Origin: Apodospora peruviana
Lineage: Eukaryota > Ascomycota > Sordariomycetes > Sordariales > Lasiosphaeriaceae
NCBI GenBank assembly: GCA_033439685.1
Contig: JAUEDM010000005.1
Location: 1,798,001 to 1,862,000, forward strand
Direction of reading: 5' to 3'
Length of the DNA stretch: 64,000 nt
Shown here: in pieces, positions 23,501 to 34,759 of the stretch
How the letters are laid out: each line of letters starts with the position of its first letter
Numbering within the stretch: position 1 is the first letter of the stretch
Notes under the pieces: generated by a model
Databases searched by the model: none
Seen by the model: the letters and a program-made list of their open reading frames with translations, nothing else
What the model was told of the DNA's origin: nothing
Position numbers and translations under genes: made by a program

Positions 23501-25872
23501 ACTTTCCCAGGTTGCTCATATCAACCCGAACCATTGAAACTTGACGAGATGCTAGCGACCTGCAAACTGCAGAGCGATGGATATTGAGGGCAATCCAGAA
23601 CTGTCCGTGTCATTATATTCACAACCTACCTGGTATGCAAGAGTCGGGAGTTAACTTCAAGGATGATGGGCATGATAATGGATCCACATGCAGGAGCTTG
23701 ACCACCACCACGGCATACAGCCAGAAATACATACCTACTGACTTGACAGACTGACAAACTGACTCAGACAATGTGTCAAACGAGAAACCCTTTACTTTTT
23801 CTCGCCTTCGCTGAATACAACCTATTCCACCTTCAAAACATCATTTATTTCTCCACAGGCGCGTCTAGAAGAGTGATGATCGTCCTGACCTGACCTGGCC
23901 TGTCCTGCGGGTGGGGATCGATGTGCTCCGCGAGGATTCTCGCACTGAAGTCCTCGAACACGTGTTTTACACAATGTCACGCTTCGTCTCGCTCACCGCT
24001 TCCCGTCCTCGGTAGGCACGCGTGTATGTACCCGCTCGCCAAAATTCTCATATCCAGAAAGGAATCAGGACTTAGCTGCATGCTTGTTCCATCGATCAGC
24101 TGTTTTTGCTTGTTTCTCTCTCTCTCTTTCTCCTGTCAGGTATGGTTGGTGGTGGAGATGATTCAGTGCATTTGGCAAAGAGAAAATCATCTTCACGGAT
24201 AGTACTATACTACCGTCTCTTTGAAAGGAAACAAGCCGTCGTCCAAACCTCAATTTGAGCCGCCTGTTAATATGTCACATGAATATAAAACCAGGAACCG
24301 CCAGGCTCCCCTAATAACCGCGACTCCCGTTGGTCGACGACGACGAAAACTCGGTCTTGGCAAAATCTTGGACATGTGTTGCGCTGACTACGAAATATCC
24401 CGTACATCGCAGGCCGTCCGTGTAAAAATGATTTCGAAAGGATTTGGGGCTCGAGACTTAGTAACGATCGAACTCATAGATTGCATTGCATCTGGACCCT
24501 TGATCTTCTTATTGACATGGCGTACTTATCAAGAAACCCCTTATTACCCTACAACGGTCCTGCACGGACAGACTAAGATATCGAGATCTGGAGAGGTGCC
24601 GATTGTGTAGCCCGCTAATATCGCCCCAGTCGGAAGGAAAGGAAAACGCAAATACCGGCAGATAACCGCCTGTTGAGTCATAGATTCAAACTGCAACCTC
24701 ATTTTCACCGGCCGTGGTGATGCTCTGTCTTTCCTTCCCGTTCCGTTGCCACCGACCGCATGCAACACTGCCATCAATTGCCACAAGGAGAATTCTCCGG
24801 AACTGCTGAAGGAAAGTTTGGGGCATGACTTAGCTACGTCCTGAAAATCGATAGCTGCAAAATTGGGTTGGCAGATAGTAGCGAGTGCCAGGTTCGGGTT
24901 CGGGTTCGGGTTCGGGTTCCAGATCAGCAAATCGGAGAATAGTGTTGGTGCCCATTCCGGGATAGCGGGGCTCCGGGCTCCGGTTCCCGAGCCCGGGCCC
25001 GGGCCCGTCTGGAGCGAGGTTTTATTCCGGTGTTTAATAGGCTGAGCGCCCGTGCAGGAGCCCGCTCTGGGGACACTAGCCTCCGTATAATCCGTAGGTA
25101 TGCACTCCTTTATTTCTCTGTTAGCCGCCCTCAACAAGGAGACTTGCATCACCGGAATCCTTAAAAGACGTTTGTTTTGTTTTGCTCAGATAAGACCCAA
25201 TCGTGGTTTCCTTTGGTCTTTATCAGCGTCTCATAAAATGCAGGGAGAAAGGGGGCTACGTAACTGACGGCCCGCTTTGCGTCCTTCAACCCCGGATGCT
25301 TTCGAGGCAAGATGACGCTGAGCGCGAAGCCGGCGCTTTGCCGATTAGTTAGGTTGCAGTATATCGAAACCGAGTGAAACCAAAACATTGTCCTTGTTTA
25401 GCGACAAGAACTGGTAACATCGGTTTGGAGTTGCCAGCTTGTGCATTTGACAGTCGGACTGATGTAGAGAGTGGATCTTGCTGCGAGGTGGTCATGGAGA
25501 TGGATTGGGGTTGGCTTTTCAAGTTTTTGGGGTCGGTTTCGCAGCTGCCAGAACATGCCCGTAACACAGTCCGCACCTGGCAAGAACGAATTCGAGGAAC
25601 GAATTGGGCCTACGCCTGCTATCGTCAGTCAAGTCAAACGCCGCAACCATCAGCAATTTTTGATGCTTAACTGAGGTAATACGGATACCAGGGGAGAAAA
25701 AACCACAAAGGCAGAAACGGACAATACCAATATACCGAGAGAGAGCAAACAATACCAAGATTACCGTGTTTATTGAAAAAGAGGATTTGGTTGAATGCTG
25801 CCGCAAACAAAGGCAGCGCGGCATCGACGTCGCGTTATATTTCCTTCGTCCCAATCGGGGCTGAGATCAAAG
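20540..25872. other. Long intergenic stretch, no gene recognised
   Basis: About 5.3 kb between the divergent Zn2Cys6 factor and farnesyltransferase genes. It probably includes a long leader of the factor gene (pyrimidine-rich near 20540-21000). Many frames of 60-200 codons exist on both strands, for example 21035-21565 minus and 24544-25152 minus, but they overlap one another and none shows a domain. A hexamer repeat lies at 24891-24920 and GC-rich palindromic runs at 24966-25012. An intron-rich or non-coding transcript cannot be excluded. Confidence 0.4.
24891..24920 (+). repeat. Hexanucleotide microsatellite (GGTTCG)n
   Basis: Almost five tandem copies of GGTTCG, equivalent to TTCGGG, one base away from the fungal telomere repeat TTAGGG. 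The copies are nearly perfect. It lies in non-coding DNA. Confidence 0.9.
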
Positions 25873-27913
25873 ATGGCCGCTGCTTCTTCGTCAGCTACTC
25901 CTGCTTCACCATCATTCAACAGCAACCGTAGCAACGAGAGCGGCGACTCCAACAACGACGACGACGGCTTTGTTGACGAAGAGATAATCACTCACGGCGC
26001 CGACACCGGCTTTCCGTCATTCATGATCCCAGACGTCTTCACCCAAGGGCCCCCGGTCAGGGATGCTCTCGTAACCGACACATCGCGGCTGCAGGACAAG
26101 ACGGTCGACACCTGCCTGCCGTATTTGTCCGCCGACCATGGCGACCCGTCCGCGTACAACATGCACGGCGTGCGATCCCTAGATCGCGAGAAGCACGTCA
26201 GGTTCCTGCACGGCAGCCTTGGTCGCCTGTCGGGCCGCTTCGTGGCCGCAGACGCCAGCCGCCCGTGGTATCTGTACTGGTCGCTCGCGGGGCTGGCCAT
26301 GCTGGGCGAGGACGTGTCTGGCTACCGCGAGGCCGTCGTCAAGACCGCACGGGGCATGCAGAACGACGAGGGCGGCTTCGGCGGCGGCGGCAGACAGCTC
26401 TCGCATCTGGCCACCACGTATGCCGTAGTCCTGGCACTTGCCCTGGTCGGCGGGGAGGACGCATACGAGGTCGTCGATAGGAAGGCCATGTGGAAGTGGC
26501 TCTGCTCGCTCAAGCAGGCCGACGGCGGGTTTCAGGTGTGCGTGGGAGGAGAAGAAGATATCAGGTACTGTTTCTCTTGCAACTGGTCACGGGCAATTTG
26601 AACCGATGCACATAAACTGACGGAACAAAAATGATAACAGAGGGGCATACTGTGCATCGGTCGTAATCACACTACTGAATCTGCCCCTGGATCTGACGCC
26701 CGAGTCACCAGCACACTCAGGAGGCCTTTCAGACCTTTTTGCTGGCTTGGCAGACTGGGTTCGGAGATGTAAGTGAGCAAAGAAAGGGAAACGCAGAACA
26801 CTTTGGTCGAAAAGGAAAGTTACTTCAGTTGAGCTAATCTTTGTGGCTATCAGGTCAAACTTTTGAGGGCGGCATATCCGGCCAGCCCATGGCCGAAGCC
26901 CACGGTGCGTACGCCTTTTGCGCTCTCGGGTGCCTCGCTCTTCTAGACGACCCCCGTCGGATTATTCCAAGGTAAACTATTCGTCTATTTCAACTCAGCT
27001 GATTCAAATCGTTACAAAGTGAGAAGAAATGCACCACACTATTATAAAACCATATGACAACGAAAACAAAGATGATAACTGATAACCAATAACTGACGTC
27101 ACAAAACACACACAGGTCTTTGGACGTTCCACGACTCATATCATGGCTCTCGGCGCGCCAGTATGCACCCGAGGGCGGCTTTTCCGGCCGCACCAACAAA
27201 CTCGTCGATGGCTGCTATTCCCATTGGGTGGGTGGCTGTTTCCCCCTGATTGAGGCATGTCTCAGTACTCCTGCTGCTGATGCCCGTACTTCAAGCAACG
27301 ACGACAGAAAGCCGGCGGTGGCCGACGCTGCTGCTGCTGCTGGAACTAAACCACAGCTGCTGTCTCCTGCCCCCGAGACCCTCTTCAGCCGGGAAGGCTT
27401 GATACGGTATATCCTGTGCTGCTGCCAAGACGATACCAAAAGGGGTGGTCTTCGTGATAAGCCTGGAAAGTGAGTTGTTTTCCCTTTCCCCAAGAATGAC
27501 AAAGAGAGATGGCTACAGCTCGTCTGTCAACCTGCAGTCCCTGCCTCTTTACTCTGTAACTTCTATCTTCCCCCTCCCTCTCCCTGCCCAAATGCTTCCC
27601 AGCAGTTACTTAAGCCCGTCTTATTTATCACTCTCGTTAACAAAAATAAAAAAGATTCTCAGACGCATATCACACATGCTACGTCCTCTCCGGCCTTAGC
27701 TCGGCCCAGCATCTATGGACCCTTGGACCTTCTTCGACCTCAGACGACGCAGCAGCCCCATCGTGGTCGGTATCGCCGCTGTACCTCGACGAGGACGAAG
27801 CAACCTTCAACCAGGAGGACCGCGTGCGGCCCATCCACCCCGTCTACGCAATTCCGCAGGAGACTGCGTCGGCCATGAGGGAATACTTTTTGGCCAAGGA
27901 GGGATTCTTCTGA
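25873..27913 (+). CDS. ram1: Protein farnesyltransferase subunit beta
   Basis: Five exons, 25873-26564, 26641-26768, 26854-26971, 27116-27469 and 27655-27913, encode 516 residues. The zinc site of the farnesyltransferase beta subunit is complete: D344 and C346 in LVDGCYSHW and H437 in AYHTCYVLSGL. The alpha-alpha barrel repeats are visible as GGFGGG, GGFQ, FEGGISGQP..EAHGAYAFC, GGFSGRTNK and GGLRDKPGK. These features favour farnesyltransferase over geranylgeranyltransferase I. With its alpha subunit (not in this window) it farnesylates CaaX proteins such as Ras and mating pheromones. The ATG at 25873 (AAAGATGGCC) was preferred over one 78 bases upstream in weak context. Two low-complexity insertions (about 355-395 and the C-terminal tail) are typical of fungal versions. 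The last intron uses an AAG acceptor, because the nearby CAG would shift the frame. Confidence 0.92.
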
Positions 27914-30900
27914 AACAACCAAGGGGCTAGTATCGACTTTCTTGATATGTTTATTCTTGGCGCTGTGAGTAAATTGTGAGTCTTGCTAGGCTGAAGATGG
28001 GATAAGCCTCGTTGTCTTCGATATATACATAAATAGTGTCGCCTGTTGTTGCCAAACATACGTAAGGTAGGTAGGCACCTGTGTCGGTACCAACCTTTTT
28101 CACTTTGGAAGGAATGCTAGGTAGTGAGGTGGTTACCTTGGTCTCCAGTATGGGCTGGTTTCGATTTTTCCTGCGATAGTTATTCATCTGGGCATTATAA
28201 GGTGGTACGATCATGTTCCATGTTCTCTTGGCCTGGCTGGGGAGGATAGCAGTAAAGGACGGGATACCAGGGGCATGAGATAGAAGGCGAGGCGAGCGCT
28301 TAACTTGGTCCGCAGGCAAATGTATCATATGATAAAGACAACTGCCAAAATATGTTCCATTTTGTCGTTCATGGAATTTAGGACGAGGGAAAACTCCCGT
28401 CGTTACCGAGATTAATGGTACTCCGTAGGCAAGGTATGAGAACTGAACCCGCAGCATGAAAACTAGGTGTTTGTCCCTATTAATACCTGGTATCCTTCTC
28501 ACAAGTAGACCGAGGCCTTTCTGCCTCGTATCTGGCAACGGGCAGAGTAGATATGACTAGCCTAGGATAGATACCCTAGATAGTTATGTATTATTCTTCT
28601 CATCGAGAAAAAGGCTCGCCTTTCCTTCGGAGCCGATTCAAACATCCGAGTGCTCATATCTCCCAGGTCAAGGAGGTACCTTAGAAAGAATGGTAGCGCG
28701 GTCCTCGCATCATCCAATTCAGATTCGCCACTGACCAGCGCTGCTGCTCTTTGTCGGTTCAGACACACAACTGCCTGCTGGACATGAATAGTGTGTTGTC
28801 CTGGCATACATCACGTGCCAAATCCCGGGAGACCCTCCCCCCTGCACTCTACCCACCCTCAACCTATCAAGGTCTCTTTGCTCCCCCCCTCTTCTCCTTT
28901 CCCTTCCCATCCCTACTCCTTTTCCGTTCCCTGTTCTGTTGGGTTACGGTCCTCTTGCGATATCCCTATCCTAGATCATATACAGTGATTTAGTAGCATT
29001 TGTATTCGTCCTGAGAGGAAGAAAGAGAGAAGGAGAGAGTGTGAGGAAGCAGGAAGGTGCTGTTTTCAGTCTAAAAGGCCCAAAACCCTCTATTTCTGTG
29101 ATAGGACAAGCCCCAATTTTAGGATGAATGGTTGGCCGGTCTACCTCAGCTTGCCTACTAACTAAAGTACCTGAGTCAATATAGGTTTACCTCTCTGTAC
29201 CGGGCCCAGGACGAAGGATTCTAAACCTCGACAAAAGAAGATGGCGGGGAGGTCAAAACCGACGAGTCTTGGTGTGGATGACAATTTGACAACTCATCGC
29301 TGCTGTAAAGGTCTCGCCGGGCAGGGATTCCCATCGGCAAAACGGGCGGGCGGACGGGAGGGCGGACAGACCCGGGGCCGCGGCGCGGGCCTAGACCTGA
29401 ACTAAACTGCTGTCTTCTTTTGTTGGACATCCAGATCAAGGCTGCTTCAGAGAAGTTTGATGGATCACCTATCTGCTTAGCTAGCATGCTTACACACCAC
29501 AGAGCTAGTCGATATATTGCACGAGAGCGTTTGCAAGTCGACATATCAGAAAGAGAAAAAAATAGACGACGACGTCATGAGCCATGTTAAGGTGAAAAAT
29601 ACCAGGTACGGAGTATCAATAAGATGAGGCCATCCAAGGCAAGACCACTCTGGCCGGGCACAGCTAGGAAAGGCCGGGTGAAGCATCGGAGCCATGGTAA
29701 CGTGTATTATGAGCGTGGTTGTGCACATGTTAATGTCATTCTGAGGGTTTTAAAAGTTCCAGACACTTGCTTGAACGGACCCATGCCGCGCGTTGGCTTT
29801 CTTCCCTCTTTCCGACGCCACCAAGCATTATGCAGATAGTTCGGAAGGGAAGCGAGTCTTCACTTGAACAGGTCAGAGTAGGGGGTGGTAAGCTGCCTTG
29901 TCACCGGTTTACCGCATATTCGGCTTGAAGAGGTACATAGGATTTGTCCATCTTGACCATCTCGGGGGGATTAGACGACATATGATGGACGTGGCAATTT
30001 ACCTTGATGCGCGTCTTCTTGCAGGACGCCACTTCCGAAAGCTGACTGTGAAAGAGAGAATCGATCGCCATCGTGATCCTGCCTCGGTATGTCATGGCGA
30101 GAGGCATCTCGGAGTATCAAGACTTCGAACGCCTTACCCTTCGGACCCGGGCGTGAACCCCCAAGTCGAGTCTTGTTTGACAAAGAGCGTGCTGACACCA
30201 ACAGAAGCATCTGCTGGCGATGGCAATGATTCCATTATCCGTCTCGGCGAGGTTCTTATCCCATATTTAGCAGCCTGGAGGGTGTGGTTTGACATATGTC
30301 CCGCCTTTTCGTTTATCCCCCTTCAACCCCATAGACGGGGCCGCCATAATGGGCCTCGATGATGGGTCTCAGCAGCCGGATAGCAGATGACGGCTGTCGA
30401 ATGGCGGTTTGGCTCCGCTCCGAAGGGAGGAACGCGGAGGTGGCATCGTGCAGGGCGGGTCCCTTTTTGCTTTACTTGCATATTCGGATGATACGAGACC
30501 TGTCGTGTAATCTGGGAGCCTTTCCTCTCTTACACGTAGCTGTGAGGTAGTGGGGATTATAAAATGCGAGGGTGAGGCGGAGTGAAGGTCGCTTCGCAAG
30601 CTCGAGGGTAGACATGAGGCCCAGATAGGTCCTCCTTCCTGCTACAACCAACCCTGATTGTTGAAAAGGGTGGTAGGTTGAGGCGCCGATGGTGTGGCGG
30701 TCCTTGCCGTCGTCTAACCTTCAACAGCTTTCCCAGCTTTGGGGTACATCCCGGGCAGCACCAAGCAGTAGGTAGGCCGCCCTATGCCGGCGGTGGAGGA
30801 CTGACGGGTAACAGGAGGTATAGATACCGGGGCGCGACTCGGCGTGCTTGCTACCGCAGTATGACGTTCAGACCAGAAGCTGACTGGAGATGGCCAGGCG

Positions 30901-33900
30901 ATGAAGGATGAGGGGTACAGAGTATGCCCCTCATCTAACCCATGGCTGCCAGTTGGATGCTTGCATTGTTGCTCGTTGTGGGGATTTGTTGGGAAGGCAA
31001 CCTGTCCATCTCTCGCCCGGCGTGGGCTAGAGGTCAACATGTGATTTTCAATTCTGTTGATGAATCGATGCCGAATGGGGAAACCCCGAAGTTGACTTGG
31101 GTGAAACTTTCGATAAGCGCAGAGTCAGACAGATCGGAAAGTATCGAGAGAAGGTTAAGGTTTCGTTTCCTGTACTAAACAACGTTTGACGGTGTCATGT
31201 TGATGATGTCAATGACACCGGCCTGCGAATGAAGTCTTGGGGCCGTTGCGATGCGAGGCGTTGGTTAGACCGCGAGATGTTCCAGAATTCTTCCTAGTGC
31301 TCACTAGTTCTAGACTTGGACCTCCTTTTCCTCCTGCTTGGGGCGCACACCATCGCGCATCCAGTCACCTTACCTTACGGGAAGCTTTCTTTTCCTGTGG
31401 CTTGCAACTCGAATCGAATCGGATTGTGCTACGGACCCTTCTCCAATTTTCTGAGAACTTTTTATTTTTCGGTGTGTTCCTGTTGTTTGTTTCGCCCGTC
31501 GCTCTTTCCATATCCGGGCCTCATCGGCCTGCGTGCCTGCCCCGCCAAAAGTGTGAGGTTGGAGTTGTAGCCGCCCCGTGTATCCGTAGACCGCTGCGAA
31601 CAAGCTGATGAGCTGTTAGTGACTCCAGTTCCACATCCCCCCCCCCCTTCTCTCAAATTGCAAAGCCTCGGCGAGAGAGAAACAAAAAACGTGGAGGATC
31701 GACAACAACAGCAAAACCCTTCCGTAGACGTTATCGACGACAATCGAATCCCCCCGCTGCCTCGTATCTCGATACCACCGGCCGTTCTCTTCCCGTTCGG
31801 TTGGCCCAGGCGAGAATTCTTCTGGGACTGCAATCGACTGCATCAGGATCCGGTCGGTCTCTCTGGTCGCTCGTTGTACCTCTACCGTACTCGTTTCACC
31901 AGATCCCAAGGCAACGTGCAATGAACGTCTTCGTTACGTAGAGCAGCGCGAAGGCCTGCATGGCATGGCAAGCGACTCGACTCGTCTGTCGCCGTTCCCC
32001 ATGTGTTTCCTTCTGCACCCGGCCCATAACTGGGTTATGATTTAATATCAAGAAGCAGTGCCAACTCATCATTGCATGAGTGTTATGGCCCTCCTGTGCC
32101 TAGGTCTAGTTGCCTCGCGCCCCCGTCCGCCATTCAGAGACGCCGCTTATCGTTAGGGCCACAACCAGAGCATGCAAGGGTTTGCCGGCCCCAGCCACTG
32201 TTCATGCACCTCATTCTGTTCACCGACTTCGTGGTATGGCCTCAAGCCAGTCATTTCACTTGGCACCTAGACCCCCGACCACTCGACAGATCTTTCACTC
32301 ACAGCAGCTGAGCAGAACGACTTCTCGAGAGGCGGACCCCATGGCCCGACAAACGCCGGACATCTCTGCCAACTACCAGTTCAGTTGACGTCGTGGCAAC
32401 CCAATTGCCCCGTTTTGATTTGCCAGCGGCACTTATTCTGTGCTGACCATCTTCAAAAGTCTCCATCCGGGTGTGCGTGCCACTCTCATCGTTGTGGCTT
32501 ACCGTGACAAAACACGACACCGGCGAATCGCCCGTGGACCCGGGAGCGTGGCCCACAATACGATACCCACTTCGACGGCTCCTCAGCAGCACCGCAGTCT
32601 AGCCGGCGGTTCTCCTCTGTGGTGTTGCTGGCCATCCTGTCGCTTGCCTTCTTTGGTCTTCTGGCGCTGCCGACCCCAATCCGTTCCCGTCCGGTCCATG
32701 CAGCGTATATGGACCGGCATGCTTTGATGCTAGCTACATGGTATCCTCGGCCGTGGTCGTAGCATGACAGGTGGATATGCATGCCTGCTGCCATGTACCG
32801 CTCGAGGCGTCTTGTCGTCGAGGGCAGACTGCCAGTACCAGGCAATACATGTCGATTTTCTGCAGCTGCATTAGTGGCCGCCATATGAAATTTCGGAGTT
32901 CACCTTGCCTCTCTTTGCCTTCGTTTTCAGAACTTTCTGAAGCAGGCCCATCCTTTCCTCCTGCGTCTCCGAGTTCACCACTCACCAGTCGACGGCTCTG
33001 GACTGGTGCCCGGCAGCAACCAAGGTCCCGAATCCTCGAGTGGTACTCGTCCCTCCTGCCCGGCCGAGATTGGACGTTCGGGGGTTCCATTTTGCCACCT
33101 CACTATGCCTATGTCTGCATACACAGGCGCTTTTTATCCAGCAGGCCTGCAGGGTCTGTACCAGGCATCGGAGAAAAACAATGGCGAGGGGCAGGTGGAG
33201 GAGGCCAAGGAGGCAGGAGGGAAAATAGCAAGTGTTATGATACGGTGCCCGGGCCTATACCATGCCATGCCATGCCTTCCCCTTTTCCGAATCCATACTG
33301 GCCGGACTTATCAAAAGAGATCTTCCCCTCCAGACGACGATGCATCCCACCCCATGTGTCGTGGTGGAGTTGTCCTAGTCTCAGCGTGTTTATCAACTGG
33401 CAACGACATACGCCAACACATCAAGATGGGTCACACTTTGAGCCGCATCTCTACAGTTCACCTGCATCTGACGAACCCTCTTTGTTTCTTCGTCTAGCTT
33501 TTCCCTCCTTTCCACTTGCGTCTGTATCTCGAAATTTTGCCATCCCCTGCCCCGCACTAATATCTCGTCACCGCAATAAAGCATACATGTCTCGCCGTTG
33601 CCGATTCAGGAGTGCTGCGTTCCAGCCTTGAATACGTAGCATATCAGCCTTAACTTCGTCCACCACCCACAACTCACAACACCCTCTCGTCTGTAGGACA
33701 AGCTTCATCACACATCTCTGCCCTACCGTCTGTGTGCTCTCTATACCACATTGCCCCTAGGTTGGGCTCGACTGCATCGCATCATACGGAGTTCGGATCC
33801 CGTCCCGAGGTCTCATTGTTCTTTCTTTTTCTTCTTGACCGTGTGCTGGGATTCACAGGCGTTCTCCGTTCTACTCTTTTATTTTTATTTCGGCCTGTCG

Positions 33901-33940
33901 TGTTTGACACATACCGACCCGTTGGGAAACAATCAAGACG
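27914..33940. other. Six-kilobase stretch with no recognised gene
   Basis: Holds the 3' flank of ram1 and probably the leader of the small dsRBD-like gene at its right end. The longest open frames are 286 codons plus (32771-33631) and 195 codons minus (27951-28538). Both have random-looking composition with no domain and no supporting splice pattern. A run of nine C lies at 31638-31646 and CCATG repeats at 33258-33275. A non-coding RNA or a poorly conserved intron-rich gene could be hidden here. Confidence 0.4.
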
Positions 33941-34759
33941 ATGGGCGGCTTTTACATGCAGTACTTGCAAAGTAAGTTGTCAATTTACTCACCCTGATGG
34001 CCAGCTACCCCTTTTCGGCGTCGTCAGTTCCATCCAACATTGTCACCCCTTTCATGGTGGGGTGTTGTCGAAAAGCATGTCATCCGTCCGCCTCGGGAAT
34101 GGTTGACCCCTGCACGACATCTCCACGACATACGACATGGGAGGTGTTCCCACCTGTTCCTGCTTCTGAGATCGTATCCGGACTGCCATCTTGCAAACAC
34201 CGTTACTTTTTGTCGATCTACCAGTACCTTGCTCGTCCGCTCCGTTTTCTGTAGGGCTGAGGCGTTCATGTTGGGCTGGCATGCAGATTCCTTCGCGTCA
34301 TCCCGCCTTGCCCCAGGTTCCGACCCGGCGGAGCGCCTAACTGCTGGGAGACAAAAGGGTGGTCACCAGGATCGAAGCTAACTGACGTTACTCGCAGGCC
34401 TTTGCCGGCGTCGTGGGTGGGAGGATCCTATGTACGAGTGTTACCGGGATGCCAGTGGCTACACATGCCTGGTGATGGTCAACGGCCGGGAGTACCAGAC
34501 CGATCTTGCATACGAATCGGACGGTCTAGCCCAGGAGAATGCAGCCATGCGCGCCTTCATGGTGTGCCGGAACTTCTCGGTCAATGGAGGCATGCTGGCC
34601 CGCAACGGCATCGTCCAGGGGCTCCCCGTGGACGAGACCAGCCGCAAGTCCCGGAGGAGCAGCCGCCACCACTCTTCTTCCAATCATGGACATGGCCACC
34701 ACCGCAGCCGACGATCTGGCCACCATTCGAGCAGCAGCTCCAATGCCTCCACGGACTGA
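33941..34759 (+). CDS. Small protein with a dsRNA-binding-domain-like fold (degenerate)
   Basis: Exon 1 (33941-33971) ends at a perfect GTAAGT. A 426-nt intron ends in CTAACTGACGTTACTCGCAG, and exon 2 (34398-34759) completes 130 residues. The join matters: only with exon 1 does the protein gain the first helix (MQYLQSLCRRRGW) that precedes DPMYECYRDASGYTCLVMVNGREYQ. That layout is helix, three strands, helix, as in double-stranded-RNA-binding domains (residues 3-72). The second helix (LAQENAAMRAFMVC) lacks the basic KKxAK RNA-contact motif of canonical dsRBDs. RNA binding is therefore uncertain, and the domain may serve in protein contacts instead. Residues 88-130 are a His/Ser/Arg-rich tail. 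The ATG context (GACGATGG) is good. I do not recognise a named orthologue. The long intron and gene-poor surroundings are unusual for this window. Confidence 0.68.

Noticed and set aside
27951..28538. 195-codon minus-strand frame downstream of ram1
   Set aside because: Lies antisense to the probable ram1 3' UTR and shows no motif or splice partner.
32771..33631. 286-codon plus-strand open frame
   Set aside because: Rich in Ser, Pro and Arg with no domain, overlapped by a second frame of 163 codons, and no family resemblance; probably chance in G+C-rich DNA.
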